64,000 nucleotides of DNA from JANLYC01 sp963815445. GTDB taxonomy: Bacteria > Actinomycetota > Actinomycetes > Propionibacteriales > Nocardioidaceae. The translations under genes were made by a program, and so were the position numbers. Under the pieces are notes generated by a model. It was not told the DNA's origin and ran no database searches. It saw nothing but the letters and a program-made list of their open reading frames with translations. The stretch lies in NCBI GenBank assembly GCA_963815445.1, contig CAWFGV010000011.1:868001-932000 (forward strand), written 5' to 3'. Below, in pieces: positions 22,602-32,178 of the stretch. How positions within the stretch are numbered: the stretch's first letter is position 1; the number at the start of each line of letters is the position of its first letter.

Positions 22602-23530
22602 GAGGTCACCTCAGCGCGCGCATGCAGCGCGGTCCGGATCTTGGTCTCGGCCACCGGCAGCACCTGCGTGCCCACCCCCTCGTCGGTAAAGATCTCGAGC
22701 AGCACCGCGTGGGGCTCCCGACCGTCGACAACGGTGGCCCGTGGTACACCATCGCTCACTGCCTGCAAGCAGGCGGTCATCTTGGGGATCATCCCGCTGG
22801 CCAGGCTCGGCATGAGGTCACGCAGCGCGTCGACGCCGATCTGGCCGATGATGTCGTCACTCGCCGGCCAGTCGCGGTACAGGCCTTCGACGTCGGTCAG
22901 CACGAGGAGCTTCTCCGCCTCGAGCGCGACCGCGAGCGCCGCGGCGGCGGTGTCTGCGTTCACGTTGTGGACCTGGCCGAGCTCGTCGGGGGCGACCGTG
23001 GAAACGACCGGGATCCGCCCCGCCGAGATCAGGTCGAGGACAGCCTCCGGCCGTACCTCGGCCACCTCGCCGACCAGGCCGAGGTCCACGTCCTCGCCGT
23101 CGACAACAGTGCCGGTACGGGTAGCCCGGAACAGCCCGGCGTCCTCCCCGGAGAGCCCGACCGCCAGAGGTCCGTGCGCGTTGATCAGGCCGACGAGCTC
23201 ACGACCGACCTGGCCGACGAGCACCATCCGGACGACATCCATCGCCTCGGGCGTCGTCACGCGCAGACCGCCGCGGAACTCCGACCTGATCCCGAGCCGG
23301 TCCAGCATCGAGCTGATCTGGGGGCCGCCCCCGTGGACGACGACAGGCTTGAAACCGGCGTAACGCAGCCAGACGATGTCTTCGGCGAACGCGCGTTTCA
23401 GGGTCTCGTCGGTCATCGCGTTGCCGCCGTACTTCACCACGACGATCTTGCCGTGGTACTTCTCGAGCCACGGCAGCGCCTCCGCGAGCGTGGCAGCCTT
23501 CGCCGTGACCTGCTTCCAGTCGAGGGTCAT
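22598..23530 (-). CDS. argB: acetylglutamate kinase
   Basis: Phosphorylates N-acetylglutamate, usually the arginine-feedback-controlled step. 310 aa with the amino-acid-kinase loops KIVVVKYGGNAM and VVVHGGGPQIS, plus GLSGEDAGLFRA and VHNVNADTAAAALA for ATP and substrate. The N-terminal extension (AEALPWLEKYHGK) is typical of arginine-sensitive hexameric forms. ATGA overlaps at both ends. Confidence 0.96.
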   Translation of the reverse strand: MTLDWKQVTAKAATLAEALPWLEKYHGKIVVVKYGGNAMTDETLKRAFAEDIVWLRYAGFKPVVVHGGGPQISSMLDRLGIRSEFRGGLRVTTPEAMDVVRMVLVGQVGRELVGLINAHGPLAVGLSGEDAGLFRATRTGTVVDGEDVDLGLVGEVAEVRPEAVLDLISAGRIPVVSTVAPDELGQVHNVNADTAAAALAVALEAEKLLVLTDVEGLYRDWPASDDIIGQIGVDALRDLMPSLASGMIPKMTACLQAVSDGVPRATVVDGREPHAVLLEIFTDEGVGTQVLPVAETKIRTALHARAEVTS

Positions 23531-24678
23531 GACGCGTACGCCGAGTTCTCGTGCACGTACGCGTGCGTGAGGTCGTTGGTCCACACGGTCGCCGTCTGCT
23601 CGCCGGACTTCAGGTCGATCGTGACCGTGACATCGCGCGCGGACAGGTCCACGAGCTCGCGCTCCGCACCCAGACCGCTGTTCCGGCAGACCCACACATC
23701 GTTGAGCGCCACGTCGAGGTCGGTCGGGTCGAACGTCGCGTCGGTGGTGCCGACCGCGGCCAGGATCCGCCCCCAGTTCGGGTCCCGTCCGAAGATCGCG
23801 CACTTGAACAGGTTGCTGCGCGCGACCGAGCGCGCGACCGAGACAGCGTCCTCCTCCGTCGACGCACCGACCACCGAGATGGCGATGTCGTGCTCGGACC
23901 CCTCGGCGTCTCTCAACAGCTGTTGGGCCAGGCCGTCGCACAGCAGTCGAACGCTGTCCGCGAACTCGTCGTACGCCGGCCGAACGCCGCTCGCGCCGGA
24001 CACCATGAGCACCACCGCGTCGTTGGTCGACATGCAGCCGTCGCTGTCCAGCCGGTCGAACGTCACAGCGGTGGCGGCACGCAACGCCTTGTCTGCCGTG
24101 GCCTGGTCCACGTCGGCGTCTGTCGTGAGGAAGACCAGCATGGTGGCCAGGCCGGGTGCCAGCATGCCGGCACCCTTGGCGACACCGCCGACCGACCAAC
24201 CGTCCCCGTTGGCGACCCCCTGCTTGGGCACCGAGTCGGTGGTCATGATGGCCGCGGCGACGGCCGGACCGCCGGCCTCGGTAAGCAGCGACGCGGCCCT
24301 GTCGACCCCACCCAGCAGGCTGGCCCGGTCGTTCAGCACGCCGATGAGCCCCGTCGAGCACACGATGACCTCCAACGGCGCGAGGCCGAGCACAGCGGCG
24401 GCATGTTCGGCGGTGGCATGGGTGTTCTGGAACCCCGCGGCTCCCGTGTAGCAGTTGGCCCCGCCGGAGTTGGCTACGAGGGCCCGGGCGCGTCCGGTGG
24501 CAGCCACCTGCTCGCTCCAGAGCACCGGGTTCGCCTTGCACCGGTTGCTCGTCCACACCGCTGCGACCACGTCACGCGGCCCGTCGTTCACGAGCAGTGC
24601 CAGGTCTTCGGCACCGCTCGCCTTGAGGCCCGCCGCCACTCCGGCCGCCCGGAATCCCTGCGGATGCGTGACGGTCAT
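23527..24678 (-). CDS. argJ: bifunctional glutamate N-acetyltransferase/ornithine acetyltransferase
   Basis: Recycles the acetyl group from N-acetylornithine to glutamate; may also make acetylglutamate from acetyl-CoA. 383 aa that self-cleave into two chains at the conserved threonine in GAGMLAPGLATMLVFLTTDA (ATMLVFL motif; the nucleophile Thr follows Ala). Start ATG at 24678 is in the ATGA overlap with argC. No argE or argA is in the operon, matching the cyclic pathway. Confidence 0.95.
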   Translation of the reverse strand: MTVTHPQGFRAAGVAAGLKASGAEDLALLVNDGPRDVVAAVWTSNRCKANPVLWSEQVAATGRARALVANSGGANCYTGAAGFQNTHATAEHAAAVLGLAPLEVIVCSTGLIGVLNDRASLLGGVDRAASLLTEAGGPAVAAAIMTTDSVPKQGVANGDGWSVGGVAKGAGMLAPGLATMLVFLTTDADVDQATADKALRAATAVTFDRLDSDGCMSTNDAVVLMVSGASGVRPAYDEFADSVRLLCDGLAQQLLRDAEGSEHDIAISVVGASTEEDAVSVARSVARSNLFKCAIFGRDPNWGRILAAVGTTDATFDPTDLDVALNDVWVCRNSGLGAERELVDLSARDVTVTIDLKSGEQTATVWTNDLTHAYVHENSAYAS

Positions 24679-25706
24679 GGCGCGACCCCGATCGTCGTGA
24701 GTCCGGTCTCCTCGGCATACCCCATCGCCAGGTTCATGCTCTGCACCGCGGCGCCGGCGGTCCCCTTGGTCAGGTTGTCCAGCGCGCCGACCGCGACCAC
24801 GCGTCCGGCCCGCACGTCGAGCGTCGCCTGCACGTGGACCGCGTTCGAGCCGATGGTCGACTGAGTCTGCGGCCACTGTCCGGCCGGCAGCAGATGCACG
24901 AACGGCTCCTTCTCGTACGCCTGGGTGTACGCCGCCTCGACGTCCGGCAGCGTCACACCGGCGCGGGCCCGGGCCGACACCGTGGCCAGGATGCCGCGTG
25001 CCATCGGTGCGAGGACGGGGGTGAACGACACGGTGACCGCGTCGTTGGTCAGCAGGCGCAGGTTCTGCTCGATCTCAGGAGTGTGGCGGTGCACTCCCCC
25101 GACGCCGTAGGCCGACGCGGAACCCATGACCTCCGCGCCGAGCAGATGCGGTTTCGCCGACTTACCGGCTCCTGAGGTGCCCGAGACGGCAACCACGACC
25201 AGCTCCGCTGTGTCCACCAGCTCGGCCTGCACCGCCGGCGCGATCGTCAGGGTCGACACCGTCGGATAGCAGCCCGGCACGGCGATCCGTCTCGCGGCCC
25301 GGAGCACGGACCGCTGGTCTGCCAGCTCCGGCAGCCCGTACGGCCACGCCCCGGCATGTGGACCTCCGTAGAAGGTGGACCAGGCGTCCTCGTCGGTCAG
25401 GCGGAAGTCGGCACCGCAGTCGATGACGAGGGTGTCAGGGTCCAGCCGCTCGACCAGCGCGGCCGACGTGCCATGTGGCAGTGCCAGAAAGACCACGTCA
25501 TGCCCGGCAAGGGATGCGACGTCCGTCCCTTCGATCACTCGGTCGGCGATCGGCACGAGGTGCGGATGGTGGACCCCGATCGTCGTCCCGGCCGACTCGC
25601 CTGCCGTCACGGTGGCCACCTCGACGTGCGGGTGGGCCAGCAGCAGCCGAAGGAGCTCTCCGCCGGCATACCCACTGGCTCCAGCCACGGCAACTCTGAC
25701 AGTCAT
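24675..25706 (-). CDS. argC: N-acetyl-gamma-glutamyl-phosphate reductase
   Basis: NADPH-dependent third step of arginine synthesis. 343 aa with the Rossmann start VAVAGASGYAGGELLRLL, ALPHGTSA, and the catalytic cysteine in AVPGCYPTVSTL. ATG 25706 fits the usual N terminus; an alternative ATG two codons upstream (25712) is inside the ARG-box-like sequence. No convincing Shine-Dalgarno is visible, so leaderless or short-leader translation is possible. First gene of the operon. Confidence 0.94.
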   Translation of the reverse strand: MTVRVAVAGASGYAGGELLRLLLAHPHVEVATVTAGESAGTTIGVHHPHLVPIADRVIEGTDVASLAGHDVVFLALPHGTSAALVERLDPDTLVIDCGADFRLTDEDAWSTFYGGPHAGAWPYGLPELADQRSVLRAARRIAVPGCYPTVSTLTIAPAVQAELVDTAELVVVAVSGTSGAGKSAKPHLLGAEVMGSASAYGVGGVHRHTPEIEQNLRLLTNDAVTVSFTPVLAPMARGILATVSARARAGVTLPDVEAAYTQAYEKEPFVHLLPAGQWPQTQSTIGSNAVHVQATLDVRAGRVVAVGALDNLTKGTAGAAVQSMNLAMGYAEETGLTTIGVAP

Positions 25707-25736
25707 TCGCATTATTATTCTGGAGAAGGAAGATAT
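25702..25736 (-). promoter_or_regulatory. putative ARG box and argC promoter
   Basis: In a GC-rich region this AT-rich patch reads, on the minus strand, TATATC (possible -10, 25731-25736) followed by AGAATAATAATGCGAATG. The segment GAATAAT matches one half of the general ARG box TGAATAATTATTCA; the second half is poor. A -35 of TGGTTC would lie 17 bases upstream. ArgR is encoded in the operon, so an operator here is expected, but these matches are by eye only. The sequence lies between two divergent genes 30 bp apart. Confidence 0.45.
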
Positions 25737-26336
25737 ATGCAAGCGAGCTCGAGTGAACCACTGAGGGGTCGGGTGCGTTGTGCAGGTATGAACGTGGTGG
25801 CGTCCGGTTCGGGGTCGACGCCGCTGCGGGACGCCGACGCGTTGGTGGGCGTGCTCTTCCATGAGCACGGGCGCGTGCTGCTGGCGTACGCGCGCCGTCT
25901 GACGCTCGGCGACACGCAGCGGGCCGAGGACGCCGTGCAGGAGACACTGGTGCGCGCCTGGCGGCACAGCGAGGCATTCACGGAGGGCGCGGGTCCAGCG
26001 CGGGCATGGCTGATGACCGTCCTGCGCCATGTGGTCATCGATGAGGCCCGGGCGCGCCGTGCCCGACCCGACGAGGTGGGAGGCGAGGCGGTCGAGCGGG
26101 CACCCGACGCCCATGACGACATCGAAGCCGCCCTCCGCTCCTGGACGATCCTCGAGGCACTCGCGTCGCTGAGTGCGGAGCATCGCGCCGTGATCGTGGA
26201 GACCTACTACCGCGGGAGCAGTGTCGCCGAGGCAGCGAGCCGGCTCGGCATACCCCCTGGAACGGTCAAGTCACGCGCGTACTACGCCTTGCGAGCCTTG
26301 CGGCTGGCCTTGAGTGAGCGAGGTGTCACCTCATGA
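25737..26336 (+). CDS. ECF RNA polymerase sigma factor
   Basis: 199-aa extracytoplasmic-function sigma factor. Region 2 spans ADALVGVLFHEHGRVLLAYARRL with QRAEDAVQETLVRAWRH; region 4 is the helix-turn-helix SAEHRAVIVETYYRGSSVAEAASRLGIPPGTVKSR. The ATG at 25737 has a GAAGGA ribosome site; a second candidate is the ATG at 25789, which would leave a normal intergenic region beside argC. Its stop overlaps the anti-sigma start (ATGA). A Sig(K/L/M)-like role in envelope or redox stress is only a guess. Confidence 0.88.
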   Translation: MQASSSEPLRGRVRCAGMNVVASGSGSTPLRDADALVGVLFHEHGRVLLAYARRLTLGDTQRAEDAVQETLVRAWRHSEAFTEGAGPARAWLMTVLRHVVIDEARARRARPDEVGGEAVERAPDAHDDIEAALRSWTILEALASLSAEHRAVIVETYYRGSSVAEAASRLGIPPGTVKSRAYYALRALRLALSERGVTS

Positions 26337-27046
26337 CGACGGACCACCACAGCGCCTGCACGGACATCCGACCACTGCTGGGGGCTGCCGTGCTCGGACT
26401 CGCCGACCCTGCCGAACGTCGCGCCGTCGAGGTCCATGTGGCGTGGTGCCACGACTGCGCGGCCATCCAGGCCGAGCTGAGCCCGCTGCCCGACCTGTTG
26501 GGCAGCGTCGATGCCTCCGACGTGGCCGATGACCTGCCTCCGCTCCCTGCCGGACTGCTGCGACGCACGTTGGATCAGCTTGCCGAGGCTGCGGCGGCAT
26601 CGGACCGCGCGCGCGGGCGTCGGCGTCAGGCGCGGCTCGGCGTCGCCGCAGTGCTCGCCGTCGCGGCTGCGACCGCCGTCGTGCTGCTCGGCCCGTGGAA
26701 CGGCACGCCGGACTCCAGCGGCAAGTCCAACCGGGTCGTGGCCGCGGTCTCCGACCCCGGCACGCACGTGCGCGGCAGTTTCGTCATCACCGGCGCCGAC
26801 ACCGGCAGCCAGGTACGGGTCAGCCTCTCCGGTGTGCAGCCAGGGGAACGTTGCCGGCTGCTCGCGTTCACGGCCAACGGCCAACCTGAGGTCGCCGCCA
26901 CCTGGGTCGCGCGGTACGACGGCACAGCCGTCGTCACGGGGAGCACCGGTCTGGCGCCGAGCGACATCGCCGGCCTGCAGGTCGTCACGCGCCAAGGTCA
27001 AACCCTGCTTCGGGCCACCGGCGCAGACCTCCGCCCGGCGGGCTGA
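26333..27046 (+). CDS. membrane anti-sigma factor (zinc-finger ZAS/RskA type)
   Basis: 237 aa. The N-terminal zinc-binding anti-sigma domain has H35-x3-C39-x2-C42 (HVAWCHDC) with an upstream Cys9. A single membrane helix (LGVAAVLAVAAATAVVLLG, about residues 103-123) is followed by an extracytoplasmic domain of about 110 residues with an RskA-like fold pattern (HVRGSFVITGADTGSQVRVSLSGV). It would hold the adjacent sigma factor inactive until proteolysis or redox release. Translationally coupled to the sigma gene. Confidence 0.87.
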   Translation: MTTDHHSACTDIRPLLGAAVLGLADPAERRAVEVHVAWCHDCAAIQAELSPLPDLLGSVDASDVADDLPPLPAGLLRRTLDQLAEAAAASDRARGRRRQARLGVAAVLAVAAATAVVLLGPWNGTPDSSGKSNRVVAAVSDPGTHVRGSFVITGADTGSQVRVSLSGVQPGERCRLLAFTANGQPEVAATWVARYDGTAVVTGSTGLAPSDIAGLQVVTRQGQTLLRATGADLRPAG

Positions 27047-27164
27047 CCGCCCGGCCGCCGGCCGTCATCCCCGTGGCTGCTCGACGCAAGCTTCGGCCGT
27101 CAGCGTTGAACCAGCCCTGTCTCCGACACGTGTTCACAGATGGACAACGAGACAGGAGATCACG

Positions 27165-27728
27165 ATGAGCACACACGCCACTTCCACCCGGTACCGCCTC
27201 GTTGGGCTGGCGGCCCTGCTCGCGCTGGCGGCGTGCGGCGGCGGGAACGGCTACGGCAGCGCAGCGAACAGCGGCGGGTCGACCAAGGCCTCGTCCGGTT
27301 CGGGGGGCAGCGCGGGCGGCGGCCTGGGCACCACCTCGTCGCCGCTGGGCACGATCCTGACCGACTCCGCGGGCAAGACCCTCTACGCGTTCGCCGCCGA
27401 CGCGCCCGGCACCTCCAACTGCTCGGGCCAGTGCTTGGTCTACTGGCCGTTGGACCCGGCGGAGGTCACTCCGCCGAAGGCGCCGACGGGAGTGACGGCC
27501 ACGCTCGGCGTGCTGGACCGCGGCGACGGCACCAAGCAGCTCACCGTTGATGGTTACCCGGTGTACACCTACGTCGGTGACCAGGCCCCCGGTGACACGA
27601 CAGGCCAGGGCAAGAACCTGTCGGGCGGCCTGTGGTGGGTGCTCGGCACCGACGGGCACTGGATCAAGGGTGACTCGACGTCGCCGTCGAGCTACACCAG
27701 CTCGAGTGGCGGTCGCGGCGGCTACTGA
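27165..27728 (+). CDS. secreted lipoprotein with Yx(F/Y)xxD-type repeats (Lipoprotein_15/COG4315)
   Basis: 187 aa. Signal peptide RYRLVGLAALLALAAC with a lipobox (LAAC, Cys about residue 24), then a Gly/Ser-rich linker. Two COG4315 repeats follow: KTLYAFAADAPGTSNCSGQC..YWP and YPVYTYVGDQAPGDTTGQG..GLWWVLGTDG. A good AGGAG site precedes ATG 27165. Members often accompany ECF sigma operons, and this one lies 118 bp after the anti-sigma gene, so it is a likely regulon member. Biochemical role unknown. Confidence 0.85.
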   Translation: MSTHATSTRYRLVGLAALLALAACGGGNGYGSAANSGGSTKASSGSGGSAGGGLGTTSSPLGTILTDSAGKTLYAFAADAPGTSNCSGQCLVYWPLDPAEVTPPKAPTGVTATLGVLDRGDGTKQLTVDGYPVYTYVGDQAPGDTTGQGKNLSGGLWWVLGTDGHWIKGDSTSPSSYTSSSGGRGGY

Positions 27729-27757
27729 GGGAGCCGCTCGCACTCAGCCGGCGTGGG

Positions 27758-28474
27758 TCAGTAGTCGTCCTTGACCGCGTGCACGAACCGCCCGTGCAGG
27801 TGGTCGAGCTCCCCGACGGCGAACCGGCGTACGAAGGTCTCGACCGGCTCGGTCGAACCGAACTCGACGTCGTCGGACTCATCCCACATCTCTTCGGTCA
27901 TGTCGGTGCGGATGAGACCGGGGCTGACGTTGACCACACGCACCGGGGAGTCGGCGCCGAGGGCAGCCGCGACGTTGTCGAGCCAGCGGTACGCGGCGGC
28001 CTTGGAGACCGAGTACGCCGAGTAGCGCGGCTCGGCCCGGAACCCGATCCCGGACCCCAGATCGATGATGTGGCCGCGTCGGCGGGTGATCATGCCCGGT
28101 AGCACGGCAGCCGTCATCAGCATCACGCCGCGCACGTTGACTTCCAGGGTCCGCCACCAGTCAGCGGGGTCGGACTCCCACGGCAGCGCGAGCTGGTCCC
28201 GGACACCGGCGGCGTTGACGAGGACGTCGATGGGTCCGAGCCGGTCGGTGATCCTCGCCACGGCCGACTCGACCTGCTCGGGATCACTCACGTCGGCCGC
28301 CACGCCGATCGCACCGTCGCCGAGACGCGCGGCTGTCTGCTCGGCCCGCTCGTGGTCCCGCCCGCAGACGGCGACCGCGTGGCCGGCCTCGGCGAGGACG
28401 GTGGCGAGCCGGGCGCCGATACCGCGCGTGCCACCCGTCACCAGCGCGACCGGGCGACCTTGCTGCTCAGGCAC
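27758..28474 (-). CDS. SDR family oxidoreductase
   Basis: 238-aa classical short-chain dehydrogenase: NAD(P) motif TGGTRGIGARLA, NAAGVRD, catalytic Ser in the DLGSGIGF region and YSAYSVSKAA (Tyr-x3-Lys). RDHERAEQ after the second strand suggests NADP preference. Start overlaps the end of pheT by 8 bp, so it is read from the pheST transcript. Substrate not determinable. Confidence 0.87.
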   Translation of the reverse strand: MPEQQGRPVALVTGGTRGIGARLATVLAEAGHAVAVCGRDHERAEQTAARLGDGAIGVAADVSDPEQVESAVARITDRLGPIDVLVNAAGVRDQLALPWESDPADWWRTLEVNVRGVMLMTAAVLPGMITRRRGHIIDLGSGIGFRAEPRYSAYSVSKAAAYRWLDNVAAALGADSPVRVVNVSPGLIRTDMTEEMWDESDDVEFGSTEPVETFVRRFAVGELDHLHGRFVHAVKDDY

Positions 28475-30944
28475 GCTGGACGGCCCCGGTCAACTCAGCG
28501 GCCATCGCCACGGCACTGTCGCGGGCAGGCCCGACCTCGGCCTCGGTCAGGGTCCGGTCGGGAGCGCGGAAACGTAGCGAGAAGGCCAGCGACTTCTTGC
28601 CTGACTCGATCTGGTCACCCGTGTAGACGTCGAAGAGCCGGACCGCCTCCAACAGCTCTCCCGCGCCTGCTCGTAACGCCGCCTCGACGTCGGCGGCACG
28701 GACGTGGGTGTCCACGACGAGCGCCACGTCCTCCTTGGCCACCGGGTACGTCGAGAACGACTGCGCCAGCGTCAGGTCCGGCGCCTGTTGCATGAGCGCG
28801 TCGAGATCGAGCTCGAACGCTGCGGTCCGCGCCGGCACGTCGTACGCCGAACAGACCTTGGGGTGCAGCTCACCGGCGTAGCCGACCGGGGTGTCGTCGA
28901 CGAGCAGCCGGGCGCACCGGCCCGGATGCCAGGGTGCGTGCTGGGCAGCTTGCACCTGGAGGGTGAGGCCGACCGACCGTGCCACCTCGCGAGCCGCCTC
29001 GACGGCATCCGCCCAGCCGGCGGTCCGGCCGGCTCCCCACCAACCCGGTTGGCTGCGCGGGCCCGACAGCACGACACCGACGTGGAGCGGCTGGTCGGGC
29101 AGCGCCGCCTCGAGCTCCTTGAGCTCGTCCACCGTGGGAGCCCGGTCGACCCCCAGACGGGGCGCCGCCGGTCGTCCGGCAACGCCGGGCAGGAACACGC
29201 TGCCGAGCTCGAAGAGGCCGACGGCATCCTGGCCACGACTCGCGTTGCGGGCGAGCGTTCGAAGCAGGCCGGGCACGAGCGTGGTGCGTAGGAGCGGCTC
29301 CTGCTCCGACAGCGGGTTGGCGACGCGCAGGGCGCTACGGCGTTCGTCGTCTGCTGCCAGCCCGAGCTCGTCGAAGTCCCGGCTGCCGATGAACGGGTAG
29401 GCCAGCGCCTCGACATAGCCGGCGGCGGCCAGGGCGATCCCGACCCGTCGACGCAGCCGTTGCTGCTTGGTGAGCCCACGGCCGGCGGGAGCCGCCGGCA
29501 GCAGGCTGGGCACCTGCTGGTAACCGACGATGCGCAGGACCTCCTCGACGAGGTCATGGGCGTCGCTGAGGTCGGGCCGCCAGGCGGGTGGGGTGGCCGT
29601 GATCTGCCCACCAGCCAGCTCCACCCGGCAACCGACGCTGCGCAGGGCCCGTGCCGCGGTGTCGTCGTCGATGAAGAACCCGACGACACGCGTCGAGAGC
29701 TGCGCATCGATGGTGATCGGCGCACGCGCCGAAGGTTGTCCGACGATCGTCGCGGTGGTCGCGACACGGCCACCGCCGTGCTCGACGAGCAGGTCTGCGA
29801 CGCGACGGGCGGCGACCGGTGCGATGGTCGGGTCGATGCCACGCTCGAACCGCTTGGACGCCTCACTGGGCAGCTTGTGCCGCCGGGCCGCGCGGGCGAT
29901 CGTCACCGGATCGAAATGCGCCGCCTCGATCACCACCGACGACGTGGACGGGCTCATCTCGGTCTCGGCGCCGCCCATCACACCGGCGAGCCCGATGGGT
30001 CCACGGTCGTCTGTGATGAGCAGGTCCTCGGGGTCGAGGGTGCGCACGGTGCCGTCGAGCGTGGTGAGCTTCTCGCCGGCCGCTGCCCGACGTACGCCGA
30101 TCGCGCCTTGCAGCGTGGCCTGGTCGTAGCCGTGGATCGGCTGACCCAGCTCGAGCATCACGTAGTTCGTCACGTCGACCGCCAGCGAGATCGGGCGCAT
30201 CCCGGCCAGCTGGACCCGTCGCGCCAGCCAGCGCGGCGACGGCCGGGTCGCGTCGAAGCCGTCGACGGTCAGGGCAACGAAGACGTCGCAACCGGCCGGG
30301 TCGTCGACCTCGATCGGGTAACCCTCCCCCGGGGCTGCGGCGGGAAGCGTCGTAGCGGGATCGCGGAAGTCGAGCCCGTATGCCGTCGCCGCCTCCCGGG
30401 CCACCCCGCGCACGGAGAGCGCGTAGGCGCGGTCGGGATTGATCTCGAACTCGATGACGTCGTCGCGCAGGCACAGCACCTGGGCAGCGTCCGCGCCGAT
30501 GTCGCCGGTGTCCGCCGCGAGCACGATGATGCCCGAGTGGTCATCGCCGAGCCCCAGCTCACGCGCTGAGCAGATCATCCCGTCGGACACGTGCCCGTAG
30601 GTCCGGCGCGCCGCGATCTCGAACCCACCGGTCAGCACGGCACCAGGGAGCGCGACCACCACGAGGTCACCGGCGGCGAAGTTACGAGCGCCACAGACGA
30701 TGCCGCGCGGCTCATCCTCGCCGACGTCCACCTGGCACCAGCGGATCGTCTTGCCGTTGGAGTGCTCCTCCTCCTCGAAGGAGCGGACTTGGCCAACGAG
30801 GAGAGGACCGGTGACGTCGCCTCCGGCAGCCTCCAGCGCCTCGAGCTTGAGACCGAGGAACGTGAGGCGATCGGCGAGCTCTTTGACGTCGAGCTCGGCC
30901 GGCAGGTCGACGTAGTCGCGCAGCCATGACACGGGGACGCGCAT
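28467..30944 (-). CDS. pheT: phenylalanyl-tRNA synthetase beta subunit
   Basis: 825 aa, normal length. Order of domains: N-terminal B1 with SWLRDYVDLP, the OB/EMAP-like tRNA-binding domain (VGQVRSFEEEEHSNGKTIRWCQVDVG), B3/B4 editing domain (LGQPIHGYDQATLQG, AGVMGG), B5 (SKRFERGIDPTIAP), the catalytic-like core and the C-terminal anticodon-binding FDX-ACB domain (STYPVAKEDVALVVD). Its ATG follows the pheS stop by one base. Confidence 0.96.
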   Translation of the reverse strand: MRVPVSWLRDYVDLPAELDVKELADRLTFLGLKLEALEAAGGDVTGPLLVGQVRSFEEEEHSNGKTIRWCQVDVGEDEPRGIVCGARNFAAGDLVVVALPGAVLTGGFEIAARRTYGHVSDGMICSARELGLGDDHSGIIVLAADTGDIGADAAQVLCLRDDVIEFEINPDRAYALSVRGVAREAATAYGLDFRDPATTLPAAAPGEGYPIEVDDPAGCDVFVALTVDGFDATRPSPRWLARRVQLAGMRPISLAVDVTNYVMLELGQPIHGYDQATLQGAIGVRRAAAGEKLTTLDGTVRTLDPEDLLITDDRGPIGLAGVMGGAETEMSPSTSSVVIEAAHFDPVTIARAARRHKLPSEASKRFERGIDPTIAPVAARRVADLLVEHGGGRVATTATIVGQPSARAPITIDAQLSTRVVGFFIDDDTAARALRSVGCRVELAGGQITATPPAWRPDLSDAHDLVEEVLRIVGYQQVPSLLPAAPAGRGLTKQQRLRRRVGIALAAAGYVEALAYPFIGSRDFDELGLAADDERRSALRVANPLSEQEPLLRTTLVPGLLRTLARNASRGQDAVGLFELGSVFLPGVAGRPAAPRLGVDRAPTVDELKELEAALPDQPLHVGVVLSGPRSQPGWWGAGRTAGWADAVEAAREVARSVGLTLQVQAAQHAPWHPGRCARLLVDDTPVGYAGELHPKVCSAYDVPARTAAFELDLDALMQQAPDLTLAQSFSTYPVAKEDVALVVDTHVRAADVEAALRAGAGELLEAVRLFDVYTGDQIESGKKSLAFSLRFRAPDRTLTEAEVGPARDSAVAMAAELTGAVQRA

Positions 30945-30945
30945 C

Positions 30946-32049
30946 TCAGAGCTCCATTCCGAAGGGCAGTGTGAACCGGACGTCGCCCTCGACCATGTCG
31001 CGCATGTCCTCGACCCCGTTGCGGAACATGAGCGTACGTTCGATGCCCATCCCGAAGGCGAACCCGGAGTACACCTCGGGGTCGATGCCCCCCGCGACCA
31101 GGACGCGAGGGTTGACCACGCCGCAGCCACCCCACTCGATCCAGCCCTCACCACGGCACGTACGGCAGGTCGAGACGGCGGGCTCCACGCCTCGGCACAC
31201 GAAGCAGACCAGGTCGACCTCAGCGGACGGCTCGGTGAAGGGGAAGTACGACGGCCGGAACCGCGTCGTGATGCCCTCGCCGAACATCGCGGAGGCGAAG
31301 TGGTCGAGCGTGCCCTTGAGGTGGGCCATGGTCAGCCCCTTGTCGACGGCCAGCCCCTCGACCTGGTGGAAGACCGGGGTATGAGTCGCGTCGAGCTCGT
31401 CCGTGCGGTAGGTCCGGCCCGGGCAGATGACGTAGATCGGGAGCTCACGGCTCAGCATGCTCCGGGCCTGGACCGGTGAGGTGTGGGTGCGGAGCACGAC
31501 CCCCGCCTCCTCGGGCTCGAGGAACAACGTGTCCTGCATCGACCGCGCCGGGTGGTCCGGGCCGAGGTTGAGGGCGTCGAAGTTGAGCCAGTCGGCCTCG
31601 ACCTCGGGACCCTCGGCGATCTCCCACCCCATCGCGATGAACACGTCCCCGATGCGCTCCTGCAACGTCGTCAACGGGTGACGCGCACCGCGCGGATCAC
31701 GGTCGTACGGCAACGTGACGTCGACGGTCTCGTCGACCAGCATCCGTTCCTCGTGCTCGGCCTCCAGGATCACCGTACGGCGAGCCAGCGCTGCGTTGAC
31801 CGCTCCGCGCGCCTGGCCGATGCGCTGACCGGCATCCTTGCGCGCCTGCGGGGGCAGGGCGCCGATCTCACGGTTGGCGAGCGCCAGGGGTGAGCGGTCA
31901 CCGGCGTGTGCAAGCCGGGCCGCCTTGAGCTCCGCGAGGTCCGCGGCAGCGTCGATGGCAGCGATCGCCTCGTCGCGCATGGTCGCGACCTGGTCGGCGT
32001 GCAACGGCGTGACCTCCACCGGGTCGTACTCCTTGTTCGGACCTGACAT
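30946..32049 (-). CDS. pheS: phenylalanyl-tRNA synthetase alpha subunit
   Basis: 367-aa class II catalytic subunit. N-terminal coiled coil (about residues 20-90), motif 2 region around YVICPGRTYRTDELDATHTPVFHQVEGLAVD and motif 3 GFAFGMGIERTLM. A Cys-rich insertion CFVCRGVEPAVSTCRTCRGEG (two CxxC pairs) is typical of a subgroup of bacterial PheS with a zinc-binding knuckle. Starts at ATG 32049. Confidence 0.96.
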   Translation of the reverse strand: MSGPNKEYDPVEVTPLHADQVATMRDEAIAAIDAAADLAELKAARLAHAGDRSPLALANREIGALPPQARKDAGQRIGQARGAVNAALARRTVILEAEHEERMLVDETVDVTLPYDRDPRGARHPLTTLQERIGDVFIAMGWEIAEGPEVEADWLNFDALNLGPDHPARSMQDTLFLEPEEAGVVLRTHTSPVQARSMLSRELPIYVICPGRTYRTDELDATHTPVFHQVEGLAVDKGLTMAHLKGTLDHFASAMFGEGITTRFRPSYFPFTEPSAEVDLVCFVCRGVEPAVSTCRTCRGEGWIEWGGCGVVNPRVLVAGGIDPEVYSGFAFGMGIERTLMFRNGVEDMRDMVEGDVRFTLPFGMEL

Positions 32050-32178
32050 GGGTCTGCTCGCTCGCTCTCGACGGCCGGACGACGGCTCGGACGGTCCGGG
32101 TGACGCTGCAGAGTCTAGGAAGTCCGCACCGGCGACTGCGAATCGGTTTCGCCTGGGGTCCGCTGGTTGGCGTCCGCG

